64,000 nucleotides of DNA from Saccharomycopsis crataegensis (GCF_037102585.1 NW_027043829.1:3534001-3598000), one strand, 5' to 3'; positions 10,391-21,429 are shown, numbered from the stretch's first letter. The notes: a model not told the origin generated them from the sequence alone. Made by a program: numbers and translations.

Positions 10391-11086
10391 TCTAGGCTCT
10401 TGCGTTTAGTTGAAGTGATTTGACTCTTGTATCATGTTAACACAACCCATATAAACTAATGCGTAATTCCTTCTATGAAAATAGTCCTGGTGTTTTCCAC
10501 TTTGCTGAAATGATGATTTTGACGTCAAACAAGCAGGTAATGAACTTATTGAGTTGGCAAGGGTCCTTTTTTTTACCAAAGGTTTCAAATAACCCGCTGC
10601 ATTGGTGCATTTTTGTGTGCTGCGTGCAACAACCGAGACAAACCACAATACATCAAATCAAGACCTACCCAGAGAATTTTTGACAATTAATTATCTTCCC
10701 CACAATAAAATAAAGCAAAACCTCAATAAAAGCGTCAATCTTGCTCATTTTTCCCTCCTTAGCGCCAGAAACTTTGATCATGTGTCACGACCGGGTGAGC
10801 GCCAGCCCGTCTGATAGTAAAACGGTAGGGTGGTGACAAAACAAAATTCGTCCCGACCAGCAGCATCTCATCAACTTAATATTGTGTCTGCTACGTGTCT
10901 TGCTGCTTTATATATTTTTAACATTTGATGATAATATTTTCCAGGTCCTGTTATTTCTATTTCTTTTCCTGTTTATTCGTTACTGGGCCCATTCTTTCAA
11001 TCGTCAACACACAATAGACCATTTCATCTGTTTCTCTGCAACATCCACCCCAAGACGACACACATCATAAAATAATTTCAAGCAAT
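10391..11086. promoter_or_regulatory. Divergent MER3/YAK1 promoter region
   Basis: 696 bases between two divergent ATGs. It holds a perfect CRE octamer TGACGTCA (10520-10527), a T-rich stretch with TATATATT-like sequence (about 10910-10918) and pyrimidine-rich tracts just before YAK1. I did not find a clear URS1 meiotic site. Short frames on both strands look fortuitous. Confidence 0.5.
10520..10527. promoter_or_regulatory. CRE/ATF-type site TGACGTCA
   Basis: A perfect palindromic CRE inside the longer palindrome TTTGACGTCAAA. In yeasts this octamer is bound by bZIP factors such as Sko1 (osmotic stress). It lies 131 bp from the MER3 ATG and 560 bp from the YAK1 ATG. Which gene it serves is unknown. 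Confidence 0.5.
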
Positions 11087-11849
11087 ATGTCGAACTACAG
11101 CAATCAAAGTGGGCATGAGGGTGGAGGACAGTATTCTGGCTCTTTCTATGTCAGCTCAACTCCTACGAATGCTACAAATGACACCAATTCCTCAACCTTA
11201 TTGACAGCACCAAGATTTCCTCTACCCACATCTGGAAATATATCTTCGCAGAAATCGAAAAATCCAATTAAATTAACAATTGTCCCTACTAGTCTGTCAA
11301 GTAGTAATAATAGCAGTTATGGGAATTTGGGCTCCTTGAGAAATACGCCTCTAACTCCAAGCTCGGCCACTGTTGGATCGTTTGGTCCTATCGGTAGCAA
11401 TGGCAGTATCAGCAACTCGCATTTTCAATCTATTCAAGGAACTTTAAATAACGATATTCTATCACCAGTTCAATCCCAGAGGCCAACTCTTCCGCATTTA
11501 CATCCGCAACGGCTTTCTGCATCGTATCTTGGAAACTATCTGCCTCATAATGAGAATAATAATGGACTTCTTTCGCCTGTTACTAGCAATTTACCACCTT
11601 TGCTGTTACATTTAGGTGCAAACTCAAATTCATTCGGCAATATTGGTATTGGTGACGGTGTTTCCACCCAAAATTCTTCAGTAGAAAATAATATTGGAGC
11701 AGGACCTCCCAGTTCCGGTGTGAACAAAAATCATGGAAATGGTAACTATTGGCTTAGCCCGGTTCAATCACCTGCTATGAGATCCCCGGCTAGAAACATT
11801 CACAAATCACAGTCAAGTAACTCTATGTACCAATATCAACCGTTAATGC

Positions 11850-11886
<37 letters not shown>

Positions 11887-14095
11887 GCAACAACAACAAC
11901 AACAACAACAGCAACAACAACAACAAATGACACCAATACAGTCACAGCCACCTCAAGAAGATGTTTTGGGGTTTGTTCAAAGTCCAATCACACCTACAAA
12001 AAATTTTTCTAATAGAACTTCGTTCAATTCCCAACTACCAACACATTATGAAAACGATTCTTTTGCAAGCTCTATTTATCAACAAGAATTAGAGCCTCCT
12101 TCGCGAGCCCCTGCTCCGGTTCCTTATTTTATTGAGTCCTCGACGATTAATGGGGCCTCCCATAAGAATCTTCATGGTCATAAAAGAGGGAATAGTGTTG
12201 GTGTATTAGCAAAAGATCATGGTTACAATAGCCAATTTTTGATGAACTCTGGTATATTCATGCACCAACAAAACTTGAAACAATTCCAAGCACCTGTGGC
12301 ATTCAATAACAATGATAAGCAGATTTACGACCACAATGAGCCCCAGATAGCAACTGAGGAGCAAAAATTGGGCGCACCGGTTATTCAGAAAGTGAATTGT
12401 AAAGCTGATCTAAGACCTGTGATTAATCAAAAATCCAGGTTTAGAAGAGCTTCGAGTGCTTCAAAACAAGTATCTCCTTTAAAGGCATTAACTTCCTCCA
12501 TTACTACGACATACTCCCTTTGCCGCCCAGAATTTAATTATCAATTATCGAGAAACCCAAGACGAGTATTAACAAAACCTTCAGAACCAAAGATGAACAA
12601 TAATTATGATAACGTTGATAGTGACTATATTTTGTATGTTAATGATGTTTTGGGTACTGAAGAATCAAGAAAGTATCTTGTTTTGGATATTGTCGGCCAA
12701 GGTACTTTCGGGCAAGTTGTCAAATGCCAAAATTTATTGAATAAAGAAATTGTCGCGGTCAAAGTCATCAAATCTAATTCTGCATATCTCAATCAGCTGT
12801 TAACGGAGGTAACTATTTTAGAAACTATCAACACTAAAATTGATCCATTAGATAAGCATCATTTCCTTAGGATAAAGGATAGATTTATGCACAAGCATCA
12901 TCTTTGTATTGCGTTTGAGTTATTATCCAGCAATTTGTATGAATTGATAAAGCAAAACCAATTCAACGGGTTGGACATGCATCTTATCAAGTCATTCGCA
13001 AGACAATTATTGAGCTCTTTGATTGTTTTGAAAACTTTTAAGATAATTCATTGTGACTTGAAACCAGAAAACATTTTATTGGTGAATCCCGATAAGCCAG
13101 ACTTGAAAATTATTGACTTTGGCAGTGCTTGTTATGAACGCCAAACGATATATACTTACATTCAGTCTAGATTTTATAGATCACCGGAAGTTATTCTTGG
13201 ACTACCTTATTCCAGTGCTATTGATATGTGGTCATTTGGTTGTATTGTTGCGGAATTATTTTTGGGATTGCCATTATTACCAGGCTCAAGTGAATATAAT
13301 CAATTGACAAGAATAACAGATATATTTGGATATCCTGCTTCCTGGATGATTGAGATGGGCAAGAATTCTTTGAAGTTCATGGAAAAAGTGGCAACTGGTG
13401 CTTCATCTAATGCATTCAGTAAACCAGCTAGTGTGTCTGCCCCTGATGGCTCCACTACACTCTGCAAATACAAATTGAAATCAATGGAAAAATATGCAAA
13501 AGAATTCAAAACTCAAGAGAAACCTTCGACAAACTACTTCAATTCGAATAACTTATCAGATATTATAATGAATTATCAACCAAGAAGTGTCATTAAGTCA
13601 AAGGGAAAAATCATTCCAAAGAAACTCACGGAAAATGAATTGAATGATCGGTCTAATTTACTTCATTTCTTGAAAGGTGTTCTTAACATGAATCCTTTGG
13701 AAAGATGGACTCCTCAACAAGCCATAGCCCATCCATTTGTGAACAACCTACCATTCAATGAACACTGGACTCCACCAGGTACCAATGCTGTGAAAAATGG
13801 CAACAATCTGGGTTCCAATAACCCACATAGTACGGGTCATGGATCAGCTAGGCAAAGGGCCAATTTACATAGAAGAGGGCAATTATCAACCTCATCTATC
13901 AATTCTTCAACCTCCAGGCTTGGAAACAATGCCTTCTTTTTGAACAATGAGTTTTATGGGAAAAGCGATGGAAATGGTAATTCTTCCAACAATTTGTCTT
14001 TTAAGCCACAACTTCAGCCTAACTTTAATTATGCAAATCCGACGGTTCAAAGCAATGACTCTATTACAAGCTTCAAGTTTCCGCTTCAAGAATGA
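11087..14095 (+). CDS. YAK1: DYRK-family protein kinase Yak1
   Basis: This Ser/Thr kinase opposes PKA signalling and slows growth under glucose or nutrient limitation. It is 1002 aa. The N-terminal half is low-complexity (S/N/P-rich, many SPV/SPXR-like motifs) with a 26-residue Gln run at 11849-11926. The DYRK kinase domain spans about residues 525-890: GQGTFGQVVKC P-loop, VAVKV lysine, HCDLKPEN catalytic loop, DFGSAC, and the activation-loop YTY (IYTYIQSRFYRSPE) that DYRKs autophosphorylate on tyrosine. The kinase aligns closely with yeast Yak1, including DKHHFLRI and SIDMWS-like AIDMWS. A CTG codon (codon 571) aligns with a Ser in yeast Yak1, consistent with CUG being read as Ser. The C-terminal tail is N/S-rich. 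Confidence 0.96.
11849..11926 (+). repeat. CAA/CAG repeat coding Gln26 in YAK1
   Basis: 78 bases of in-frame CAA with a few CAG codons, giving 26 consecutive glutamines in the disordered N-terminal half. Interruptions by CAG at two places reduce slippage. Length is probably variable among strains. Confidence 0.9.
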
Positions 14096-14279
14096 GGAAT
14101 CTTACACGTCATTTCATTTCTGTGACTGCTGGATAGAAACGCTTGTTTTTTATTTATTTTTTTCTTAATTAATTATCATCTGTTCTTTACCAATTGTACC
14201 ATATTTAACAATTCTACATTTATCTGATCTAAATTTTCAGTCAGCCTCATGAACTTCCATATATATTCTTTTTTTTTCT

Positions 14280-14310
<31 letters not shown>

Positions 14311-14473
14311 TATATATGTATTTCATACTTTGAGTCGTATAATTGATGCCCATTGAATGTGCTTATTTTCTCATAAGTATAAATTTTGCAAATTATAAGG
14401 TAAACTGTCTTCCTCAAGAAAAAAAAAAAAAAAAGAAAAAGGGTTATACACAACAGCTTTATTATATATTGCG
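14096..14473. other. Intergenic, convergent 3' flanks with T/A homopolymers
   Basis: 378 bases between convergent stops. It contains a very long T-tract broken by single C's (about 14269-14309) and an A-tract at about 14419-14437. These are typical 3' UTR/terminator material and also likely spots for assembly error. I see no gene. Confidence 0.55.
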
Positions 14474-16049
14474 TCAAATTTTAGGCTTCTTATCGTCGAT
14501 ATGACCTTCATCCATTGCATCATTTTCATAGTTGCGCTTCTTGGGGAATGATGAGGGATCAATTTCATCGCCAACTCCATTTCCTGGGAGATCATGGGTT
14601 TCTGATTTCCTATCTTTTTCTAATTCTTCCGATGATAAGGCAGCTAAAGCATCCTCACGATTATTCCCATCATATGTTGTTACATCAATAACTTTCGCTG
14701 ATAAATCATCGTCACTTTTCAAGCACTCCTCAATATCGTCATATTCTACGTCTTCAACCATTTCATTTTGTTTGTTTTCACCTATTTCAGCATGTATCTG
14801 GGACTCAGGACTATTACTAGACTCAGCTGGGACATTTTCTTTTAATTCACTGAGTTCATTGGTCCGCAGGGAGTTCGTTGTAGGTATTGTAAATTTGTCA
14901 CTTGATTCAACAATATCGTCGATCAACAATGCATTATCTTCATGTTTTCCCTCTTCATTATCCAGTAGATCAATAACTTCCACTTCTTGGGCTCTCATAG
15001 ATTTATATATTTCTTCGGATTGGTTGCTTGGAGATATTTGTTTGTCAAGTTCCCCTTGGGCCTTTGTCCTAGATTTCAGAACTTCATCAAAACCTTTGTC
15101 TCTATTCATAATTTCAAGCAATCTATTGAACTGGCTGCTAAACCGTGCCTTGGTTGTGATTCTGATATTGATGGTACTTACTCCGGAACCATTCGAAGAG
15201 TTAGAATTCAAGCGATTGAACAAGGACACGATATCTGAAAAGCACACTTCCATACAGTAAATATTGTCCTCACCTAATGCCAATCCTAAATCTGGAAAAT
15301 CCAATACAAGTTCATAGGCAGTAGACAAAGGGCATCCTAGCGAGATGAATCCGCTTCGAAGGCTAGGAAAAAAAAGTTCCATTTTCTGGTAAATTATCTT
15401 CGCGTCGTCGAAAACCCTGGGCATTTGATTGTGTGCTGCAAACTGTGAGCCTGATCTCATCCTGAACCCAAGGTATTCACCACCCTCATAACTCAAAACC
15501 ACTGGATATTCAAGATATATTTGAGAGGCAGAAATCTGGTCATTATATGGAGCAGGAGACGCCTCTTTTTTTTTTAATTACTGTTTCTTTATATATCATC
15601 ACATCATCATAATCAGTACCCTCATCGCATTCAGCAACATCATAGGTTTGGTCAGTACCACTTTTGATAGCGCCGAATACCGGGCTAGATGAAGAATGAT
15701 TTTCTGATACAAGTTCAATGGCATTAGAAAACAATAAATCTGTATCTTTGTTGTTGGTAGCATCTGGAACCTCGTCGTATTCATTAGGGAGTTTCTCCTT
15801 CCCCCTTTTGGAATCCAGCTTCTGATAGTCTTCATCTTCTGTGATTCCTTCTTTGTCATTGTAGAGAGCACTGTCAATCAATTGTTCGTATTTGTTTGCG
15901 TAGTCGGTGTGTTTATCAGTAAATTCAATTCCCATATCAACATTCTGTCCATTTTCTGTCTCGAAGCTTATTATTTCCTTTGTTTCCATATTCTGTTCCC
16001 TTTCAAAAGACGTATCAGTTACACTTCCCTCGGGTTCCATCAAACTCAT
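14474..16049 (-). CDS. Unrecognised acidic protein, apparently one gene split by a frameshift at an A10 run
   Basis: Two minus-strand frames abut. 16049-15543 (168 codons, starts MSLMEPEGS) is acidic and disordered and ends just after an A10 run (T10 at 15566-15575 on the plus strand). The next frame is open from that run to 14474. It contains an ordered, probably conserved block (SQIYLEYPVVLSYEGGEYLG, FDDAKIIYQKMELFFPSLR, YELVLDFPDLGLALGEDNIYC, EVCFSDIVSLFNRLN) that begins before any ATG in its own frame. The block is followed by an acidic tail with a basic end (KKRNYEN, DDKKPKI). The simplest reading is a single gene of about 525 aa with a one-base shift at the homopolymer. An unseen intron is less likely. 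I do not recognise the family; acidic, nuclear-looking composition is all I can say. Confidence 0.6.
15566..15575. repeat. Homopolymer T10/A10 at the frame break
   Basis: Ten T on the plus strand (A10 in the sense of the minus-strand gene). The upstream frame reads ATT AAA AAA AAA AGA and stops soon after. The downstream frame needs exactly one base fewer (or a +1 shift) to continue into the conserved-looking block. Confidence 0.75.
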
Positions 16050-16333
16050 TATTTTTTGGCTTTTTTGTAAATTTGCTTCAATGAATCACGTTATTTTGGT
16101 TCTATAACAATAGATATGACTAGGGACGTGGACGAATTCTCTTATCTTCGGTGGTGGTTCCCTGATGGATGGGATAAACATTGATTGCGATTTCATAAAT
16201 TTTCCTATTTTTGGTTGACAGCTGCATTAAAATACTTGTTTTCCTGCAAAGAAAAAAAAAATCTCATCGGGAAGATAAAATTGGCTATTATCCCATCCAT
16301 CCTACAGTAAGATAGATATCTGGAAACAGCACT
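16050..16333. promoter_or_regulatory. Divergent promoter with a 14-bp inverted repeat
   Basis: 284 bases between divergent ATGs. GATGGATGGGATAA at 16164-16177 is matched exactly, in inverted orientation, by TTATCCCATCCATC at 16288-16301, 110 bases apart. One copy sits near each gene, which suggests a shared factor site. I cannot name the factor. Confidence 0.55.
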
Positions 16334-18004
16334 ATGCTGAAGCAGTTTATTGAGAAAGCTCTTTTTAACAGACTTCAAAAGAAAGTGATATCTGTTCCGA
16401 GGTATTTACCTGAAGATGCTTTTGCTTCCAATCAAGCAAGCGTAACCGAAATTGAAACTTTACCGCCTTCAAACCATGATTCCTTGGAACCTGCGTTGGA
16501 ACTAACTGTTCGTGAGTCCATATCTTCATTCTTTGATAAAAGCAAATTCAAAAGTCCTAGAAAACTAAGCAGTCAGTCAGCTGTCGAGTTTACTACCCCA
16601 TTTGATAAAAGGGTGTTTGAGTTCAAGATTGATAGAGATTCTAGCAACGATTTGTCGGTATTCAATACATCTGGAGTAACACCATACGACGTTTATAACC
16701 TCAATTATGATGGATTGAGAGTTGGAGGTGGTAGAGAACGTATTAATAGTGGATGGGATAAGAGACTTTCAGTCACTGGCTTACTAGTGAATAAATGGTG
16801 TGAGTTGAACACTATGTATAAAATATATTCAAGATTTGAGAAGATCCTCACTCCTCAAATGATGAGAGGGCTGGTTAAACATGGTCAATTAGAATCTCTT
16901 GCACATCCAATTGATGTAGATTTGGTGAGGAGGTTTATGGAGATGATGCCTGAAGAATTATCAAAAGAAGAAAAGTACTCAGAGTCTGTAGTGGACTCTA
17001 TAGTCAAACTCGTTAATTTGATGATCAACGGAGAGGCAAGAGAATTGAAATTTCATCATTTCATTGATAGAAAAACAAATGTTTTCGTCACCGGTGGCTC
17101 TGACCTAAAAGATGAGAATATGCTAGGAAACAGGTATATTTTGGTATCTGCAATCGTTGATCATCTAAGCATTCGTGATATGAACCCAATTCATCGTCTA
17201 AGATTTAAAGATTATCCATTTTCTGGAACATTTGATGATCTAAGGAATGATTTTTTGGGATTTCTGGAAGATATTGGCCCAAAATTGACTATCAGTGACG
17301 TAAAAACTAGAAGCATACCCCTGATACCTGCACAAGCAAATGTGGTTAATTCTTCTAAATTACAAGTGTCTTTGTACAGAAAAATGCTTGGATTGTTATC
17401 AAGCTCGCCCAACACCTACGAGGTACTAATACAAACTGCAAAACGCCATGGGGTTGACGTTGATGCTGCTTTGTCACCCCTACTAGCACTTCGGTTTTCA
17501 GAACAACTTCCTTTTTTTGAGTCTGATTTCAAGGAGCTAATGGAGGGTATATTTCCAATAAACTACCCTTATCCGCTTCGCAATCAATCGCCTTCAAGTG
17601 AACTTGAGGAAAATGTGGTGTCCTCTGCCGAAAGAAATTTTGCAAACTACGTTTACTTGCTCAATAAATGGAAGCAACCATTAACTTTAAGATACTTCTT
17701 ACATCGATATTCAACCCTACTCAATGCATTATCATCACAGCTCAATAATAGCGATGAGCTTGAGCTTGATTACTACCATTCAGATTTTGGAAGCTTTGCC
17801 CAGATTAAATTCCAGTATGATGGACCAACTCTGGATATGGAGCTTGAGTCAAATGTGAAATTTTGGTTAGGTCAAAGACCAGCAAAGCCGATTGACCCTA
17901 CTTATAAGAATTTTTCAACGTATTGCACCAGTTGTGAGTACAAGAAAATATGTATTTGGAAGCTGTATCATGAAAAATTGCCTTTTAAAACAGACTTTCA
18001 TTAA
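16334..18004 (+). CDS. EXO5: Exonuclease V (mitochondrial single-strand DNA exonuclease)
   Basis: Exo5/Dem1 is a PD-(D/E)XK single-strand exonuclease with a 4Fe-4S cluster, needed for mitochondrial genome maintenance in yeast. The 556 aa product (yeast 585) has a basic N-terminus (MLKQFIEKALFNRLQKK) that suits a mitochondrial targeting sequence. Visible are the first cluster cysteine in KWCELN (about residue 156), the active-site core SDVKTR (about residue 323), and the C-terminal cysteine trio YCTSCEYKKIC. QVSLYRKML aligns with the family's QLMLYR-like helix. A CTG codon (codon 180, MMRG-CTG-VKHG) lies where relatives have Thr or a small residue, fitting Ser decoding. Confidence 0.92.
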   Translation: MLKQFIEKALFNRLQKKVISVPRYLPEDAFASNQASVTEIETLPPSNHDSLEPALELTVRESISSFFDKSKFKSPRKLSSQSAVEFTTPFDKRVFEFKIDRDSSNDLSVFNTSGVTPYDVYNLNYDGLRVGGGRERINSGWDKRLSVTGLLVNKWCELNTMYKIYSRFEKILTPQMMRGLVKHGQLESLAHPIDVDLVRRFMEMMPEELSKEEKYSESVVDSIVKLVNLMINGEARELKFHHFIDRKTNVFVTGGSDLKDENMLGNRYILVSAIVDHLSIRDMNPIHRLRFKDYPFSGTFDDLRNDFLGFLEDIGPKLTISDVKTRSIPLIPAQANVVNSSKLQVSLYRKMLGLLSSSPNTYEVLIQTAKRHGVDVDAALSPLLALRFSEQLPFFESDFKELMEGIFPINYPYPLRNQSPSSELEENVVSSAERNFANYVYLLNKWKQPLTLRYFLHRYSTLLNALSSQLNNSDELELDYYHSDFGSFAQIKFQYDGPTLDMELESNVKFWLGQRPAKPIDPTYKNFSTYCTSCEYKKICIWKLYHEKLPFKTDFH

Positions 18005-18087
18005 TTACTCCGCAAAGGGAGAGAAAAAAAAAATACTGGTCAAGACATTAAAAAGCTATATTTTACGGTGAACACAAATCTTTCATT

Positions 18088-21000
18088 TTAGTTAGCAGAT
18101 GTCTCAAAGACAAACCTTTCCAATGGATCCATGAAAAGAACTCCGTTGTGTTTATCAGTACATTTGTCATTGATTTCTTCAAACTCCAAGTCTGTGATTT
18201 CATCAAGATCATCTAATACGTCTTCTTGTGTCCTTTTTGGAGTCTTAATATTATAGTCTTTCCTCTTCTCTGCCTGATGTATTTTTTCCAACTTCTTCTT
18301 GATGTCACTAATCTTTTCCTTCCAAGTTCTAGTAGCCAATGCTCGGCGACGTTGGATATCGTGAATGTTGGATTCAGAGTACCATCCTGAATCGATAAGC
18401 CGCTGTTCAATGGTGGCAAATGCCTGGTCTTCTGCTTGCATCTGCTGGATAGATAAAGTGAGAGACCTTATAAGACTATTCTTAAAGACTTCTTTTGATG
18501 ATTTGGAAGTACTGTTATTTCTTATAGATAGGTGGGTAATCATATCAGCTGGTGATGATGCGTCGTTACTCATTTCAGTATTGGAGTTCTTAAACGCAGC
18601 TCTTTGTGCATCCAGTGGAGCTCGAGAATCAGTCTTCCCATTTTCTACATCACCTGGCTTATGATTTGAGGAATATGGCAATGAGCCATAGCGTAGCGGA
18701 GGCAGAATCTGTGATGACCCCATATCTTGCTCATTCAAATAATTTTCAAAATGATATTCGCTAAACCTTGCCAGGTTCAAGGCGTTGACTTTAATAACTG
18801 GTGACTTCAATGTTGTAACCTGCTCCTGAATATCAGCATCACTGGAGATATTGAAATCATTAACAATATTATCAACATCAATAATCTCTTTTGTAAAATT
18901 TGCATTTAAAATGGTATTGCTGGTATGATCACTCGTAGAATTTGCAATAATTGTTATATCCTCGCTTTGTGAAAGTGAACCTGAACTAATGCTTTTATTA
19001 ACTCTATCGTGTTCAAATCTCGACAGCAGCTCTGAAAGAGGCGGAGCTTCTCTATTACTATTCTCAATATGAATTTCATCAGTCTTACTATATGAACGTG
19101 TGGATGGTGATGTGGTATAGCTTGTAATAGTATTGGATTTCGCCCTACCGTAATATAACCCATCATTAAACCGATTTCTATCAATATTATTTATGTGGTT
19201 AGACATATTATTAGAACTTCTCAGAGCAGAGTTTACATGGGGCACAGTTGAGCTGTTGTTGGAGTTGGTACTTCTAGGTGTTTTGGTAGATTTCGAACGA
19301 TAAAGGTTTGAGAATGATGTTTTCTTAGCTAATGTTCTAGGAGATATCACAGAATCAGAAAACTTAGATTTATTGGGAGTTATGTTTTCGGATTTGCTTG
19401 TTCCAAGGCACATATTCAGACTTTGGCTCAATAGAGTATTAACGGCCGAGGACATTGGCTTTTGAGTTATTTCTGTGCTAAATTTACCATCGATGCTTGG
19501 TGTAACTCTGCTTGTCAAATAAGTTTCATGTTTAGGGCTGGCTACTGGGCTGGAAAGTTTTCTGATACCCGTTTTCAATTTCCCAAATTTTTCAATCATA
19601 CTGGTAGAAGAACCGGAAGTATGAAGTTTTGGTAAAAAAAAATCTGAGGAGTTGGTGATGGTATCAGTATGATTATTGGTTCCATCATGAGAATTGGAAT
19701 ACTTATGCAGAGGGGAGTAATCTGTGGTAACATTTGAACTGGATTTCTTGTGTCGATGTGGCTGTAAACTTTTCTTGATAGTGCTTGCAAAGGAATTCAT
19801 AGTGTTGCTGGTGGTAGTAATACTTCCTTCATCCAGCTGGAAGTCCCCAATACTTGATTTATCTGTTGAAAAATCTCTCTCTTCGATTGCAGATGACGAA
19901 GTATTGGAATTCCACCTCGAGTGACTTTTGCTAGTATTGAAACTTCCTTTCCTTTGACGGTTTTGATAATCAATTTCCAGTATCAGAGGTCTAGGGGTAG
20001 TGTAATATGTTACAGCGTTGAGTGGCAGATCATCCGAAGTTTCTAATGGAGGAGGCGTAAAACTAGGAATTTGTTCACTAGTCAACGTGTTTTTCCGTCT
20101 TATTGAAAAAGAATTGAGTCTTCGCAACTGAGGTAAGGATTTAACGGTCTTCAATTTTGGCTTCGAGGCAAAATTATTGCTGTTATTATTGTTTGCTGTG
20201 TTAATTGGAGATCTGACGGAGAAATAATCGTTATTTTTTTCTTTATCCTTTTTAGATATCGTATTAGATCTCGATAAGATTGATAATGATGGCTTAGATA
20301 TCTTTCTGTGAAGTGACTTCTGTGGTGCTTTAGAATGGGAGGGTGGTTTTGACGGGGAATCCTTCATAATTTCTGCAAGCTCATACTCAGACATTGATGC
20401 TTTTTTCATGTATGGCACTCTATCAATAGATCTGGCATCTTCTTCTATTTCATCATCACCAATAGCCTCTCTATTATCAACTTTATTGTTATTTCTCCTA
20501 TTATTTTGGTTAGGAGTATGATAATCGTAATAATTGGCCATGCTTCTATTACTCGCTGAATTCAATTCGGTATCATTTAAAATATCGATTTGTTGGGTTC
20601 TATTTTCAATACCTTGATTAATTTGACCATCATTCTCCAATTTCATATATTGAAATGCAAAATTGATTCCATTATTGCTATCGTTAATCGATCTTAAATC
20701 AATACTTTCATTGAAATCATTATAAAGTGGCGAAGTTGGTTCAATAATCGATAAGTTTTTGGCTTGATGTTTATTTCTCACTGGACTGTCAATGAACACT
20801 AGTGGGGATAATTCTTTATGATGAGAATTTGGAAAAGCAGAACTATTACTATCACCAATCATTGAACTATGGAATTTGTTAACTGTTGGAGTCACCACTT
20901 TTGGACTCAATGGCTCGCTTTTATTATTGTGGGGAATTTTTAGAGTGCCAGTGTCCATGGTGATAGTATAGGCAGAGTCTCTAGCCGGTGGGTTTTCATC

Positions 21001-21429
21001 TAGTTCTGATTTTTGGTCATCGTTGGAAGAAGTATCGCCGCCACTATCCTCGTTAATTATTGTATTGAATCTATGATTTTCAAGAGAGTCAAAGCTGTCG
21101 TTTATTAACCCCTTATAATACTTCAAGACATTAGTGTTGGTGTTTCTGAAAGAATTATTCAAATTATCCAGAACTTCTAATTTCTTGAGCAAATTTGAAA
21201 GGCGAGTATCACTGTTTTTGTCCAAAATGCTTTCTTGGGTAATTTCATCATTGGGCATATCATCTCCGTTCTTCAAAATCTGATGGTTTCCGTCTCTTTG
21301 GTATTCCCAAGGACTGGTTGAGTTGTATGAAGGCTTACTCATTCCTGTTGCGGTCACTATCAGATCAAGAGAATTGTCGTAATGATTTTGATCATGGTAC
21401 TCTTTAGAACTGCAGTGATGAGGATCCAT
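18088..21429 (-). CDS. Large Ser/Asn-rich protein of unknown function
   Basis: 1113 aa from a clear ATG. Almost the whole protein is low-complexity (Ser, Asn, Asp, Thr), with basic Ser-rich patches such as KSLHRKISKPSLSILSRS and a PPPL-type proline patch near residue 457. Only the last ~130 residues look ordered: SLIRSLTLSIQQMQAEDQAF, then an Arg/Lys-rich predicted helix (RRRALATRTWKEKISDIKKKLEKIHQ), an acidic stretch and a C-terminal LERFVFETSAN. The last contains a possible PP1-type RVxF-like RFVF. The style resembles fungal bud-neck/cell-cycle scaffolds such as Bni4 or Aim44, but I cannot align it and do not assign it. A 1.5 kb upstream region with a tRNA beyond it separates it from PIM1. 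Confidence 0.8.
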   Translation of the reverse strand: MDPHHCSSKEYHDQNHYDNSLDLIVTATGMSKPSYNSTSPWEYQRDGNHQILKNGDDMPNDEITQESILDKNSDTRLSNLLKKLEVLDNLNNSFRNTNTNVLKYYKGLINDSFDSLENHRFNTIINEDSGGDTSSNDDQKSELDENPPARDSAYTITMDTGTLKIPHNNKSEPLSPKVVTPTVNKFHSSMIGDSNSSAFPNSHHKELSPLVFIDSPVRNKHQAKNLSIIEPTSPLYNDFNESIDLRSINDSNNGINFAFQYMKLENDGQINQGIENRTQQIDILNDTELNSASNRSMANYYDYHTPNQNNRRNNNKVDNREAIGDDEIEEDARSIDRVPYMKKASMSEYELAEIMKDSPSKPPSHSKAPQKSLHRKISKPSLSILSRSNTISKKDKEKNNDYFSVRSPINTANNNNSNNFASKPKLKTVKSLPQLRRLNSFSIRRKNTLTSEQIPSFTPPPLETSDDLPLNAVTYYTTPRPLILEIDYQNRQRKGSFNTSKSHSRWNSNTSSSAIEERDFSTDKSSIGDFQLDEGSITTTSNTMNSFASTIKKSLQPHRHKKSSSNVTTDYSPLHKYSNSHDGTNNHTDTITNSSDFFLPKLHTSGSSTSMIEKFGKLKTGIRKLSSPVASPKHETYLTSRVTPSIDGKFSTEITQKPMSSAVNTLLSQSLNMCLGTSKSENITPNKSKFSDSVISPRTLAKKTSFSNLYRSKSTKTPRSTNSNNSSTVPHVNSALRSSNNMSNHINNIDRNRFNDGLYYGRAKSNTITSYTTSPSTRSYSKTDEIHIENSNREAPPLSELLSRFEHDRVNKSISSGSLSQSEDITIIANSTSDHTSNTILNANFTKEIIDVDNIVNDFNISSDADIQEQVTTLKSPVIKVNALNLARFSEYHFENYLNEQDMGSSQILPPLRYGSLPYSSNHKPGDVENGKTDSRAPLDAQRAAFKNSNTEMSNDASSPADMITHLSIRNNSTSKSSKEVFKNSLIRSLTLSIQQMQAEDQAFATIEQRLIDSGWYSESNIHDIQRRRALATRTWKEKISDIKKKLEKIHQAEKRKDYNIKTPKRTQEDVLDDLDEITDLEFEEINDKCTDKHNGVLFMDPLERFVFETSAN

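Noticed and set aside
14269-14309. Long T tract as a possible poly(A) tail of a retrocopy
   Set aside because: No retrocopied gene or target duplication is beside it; such tracts are common in 3' flanks of this genome.
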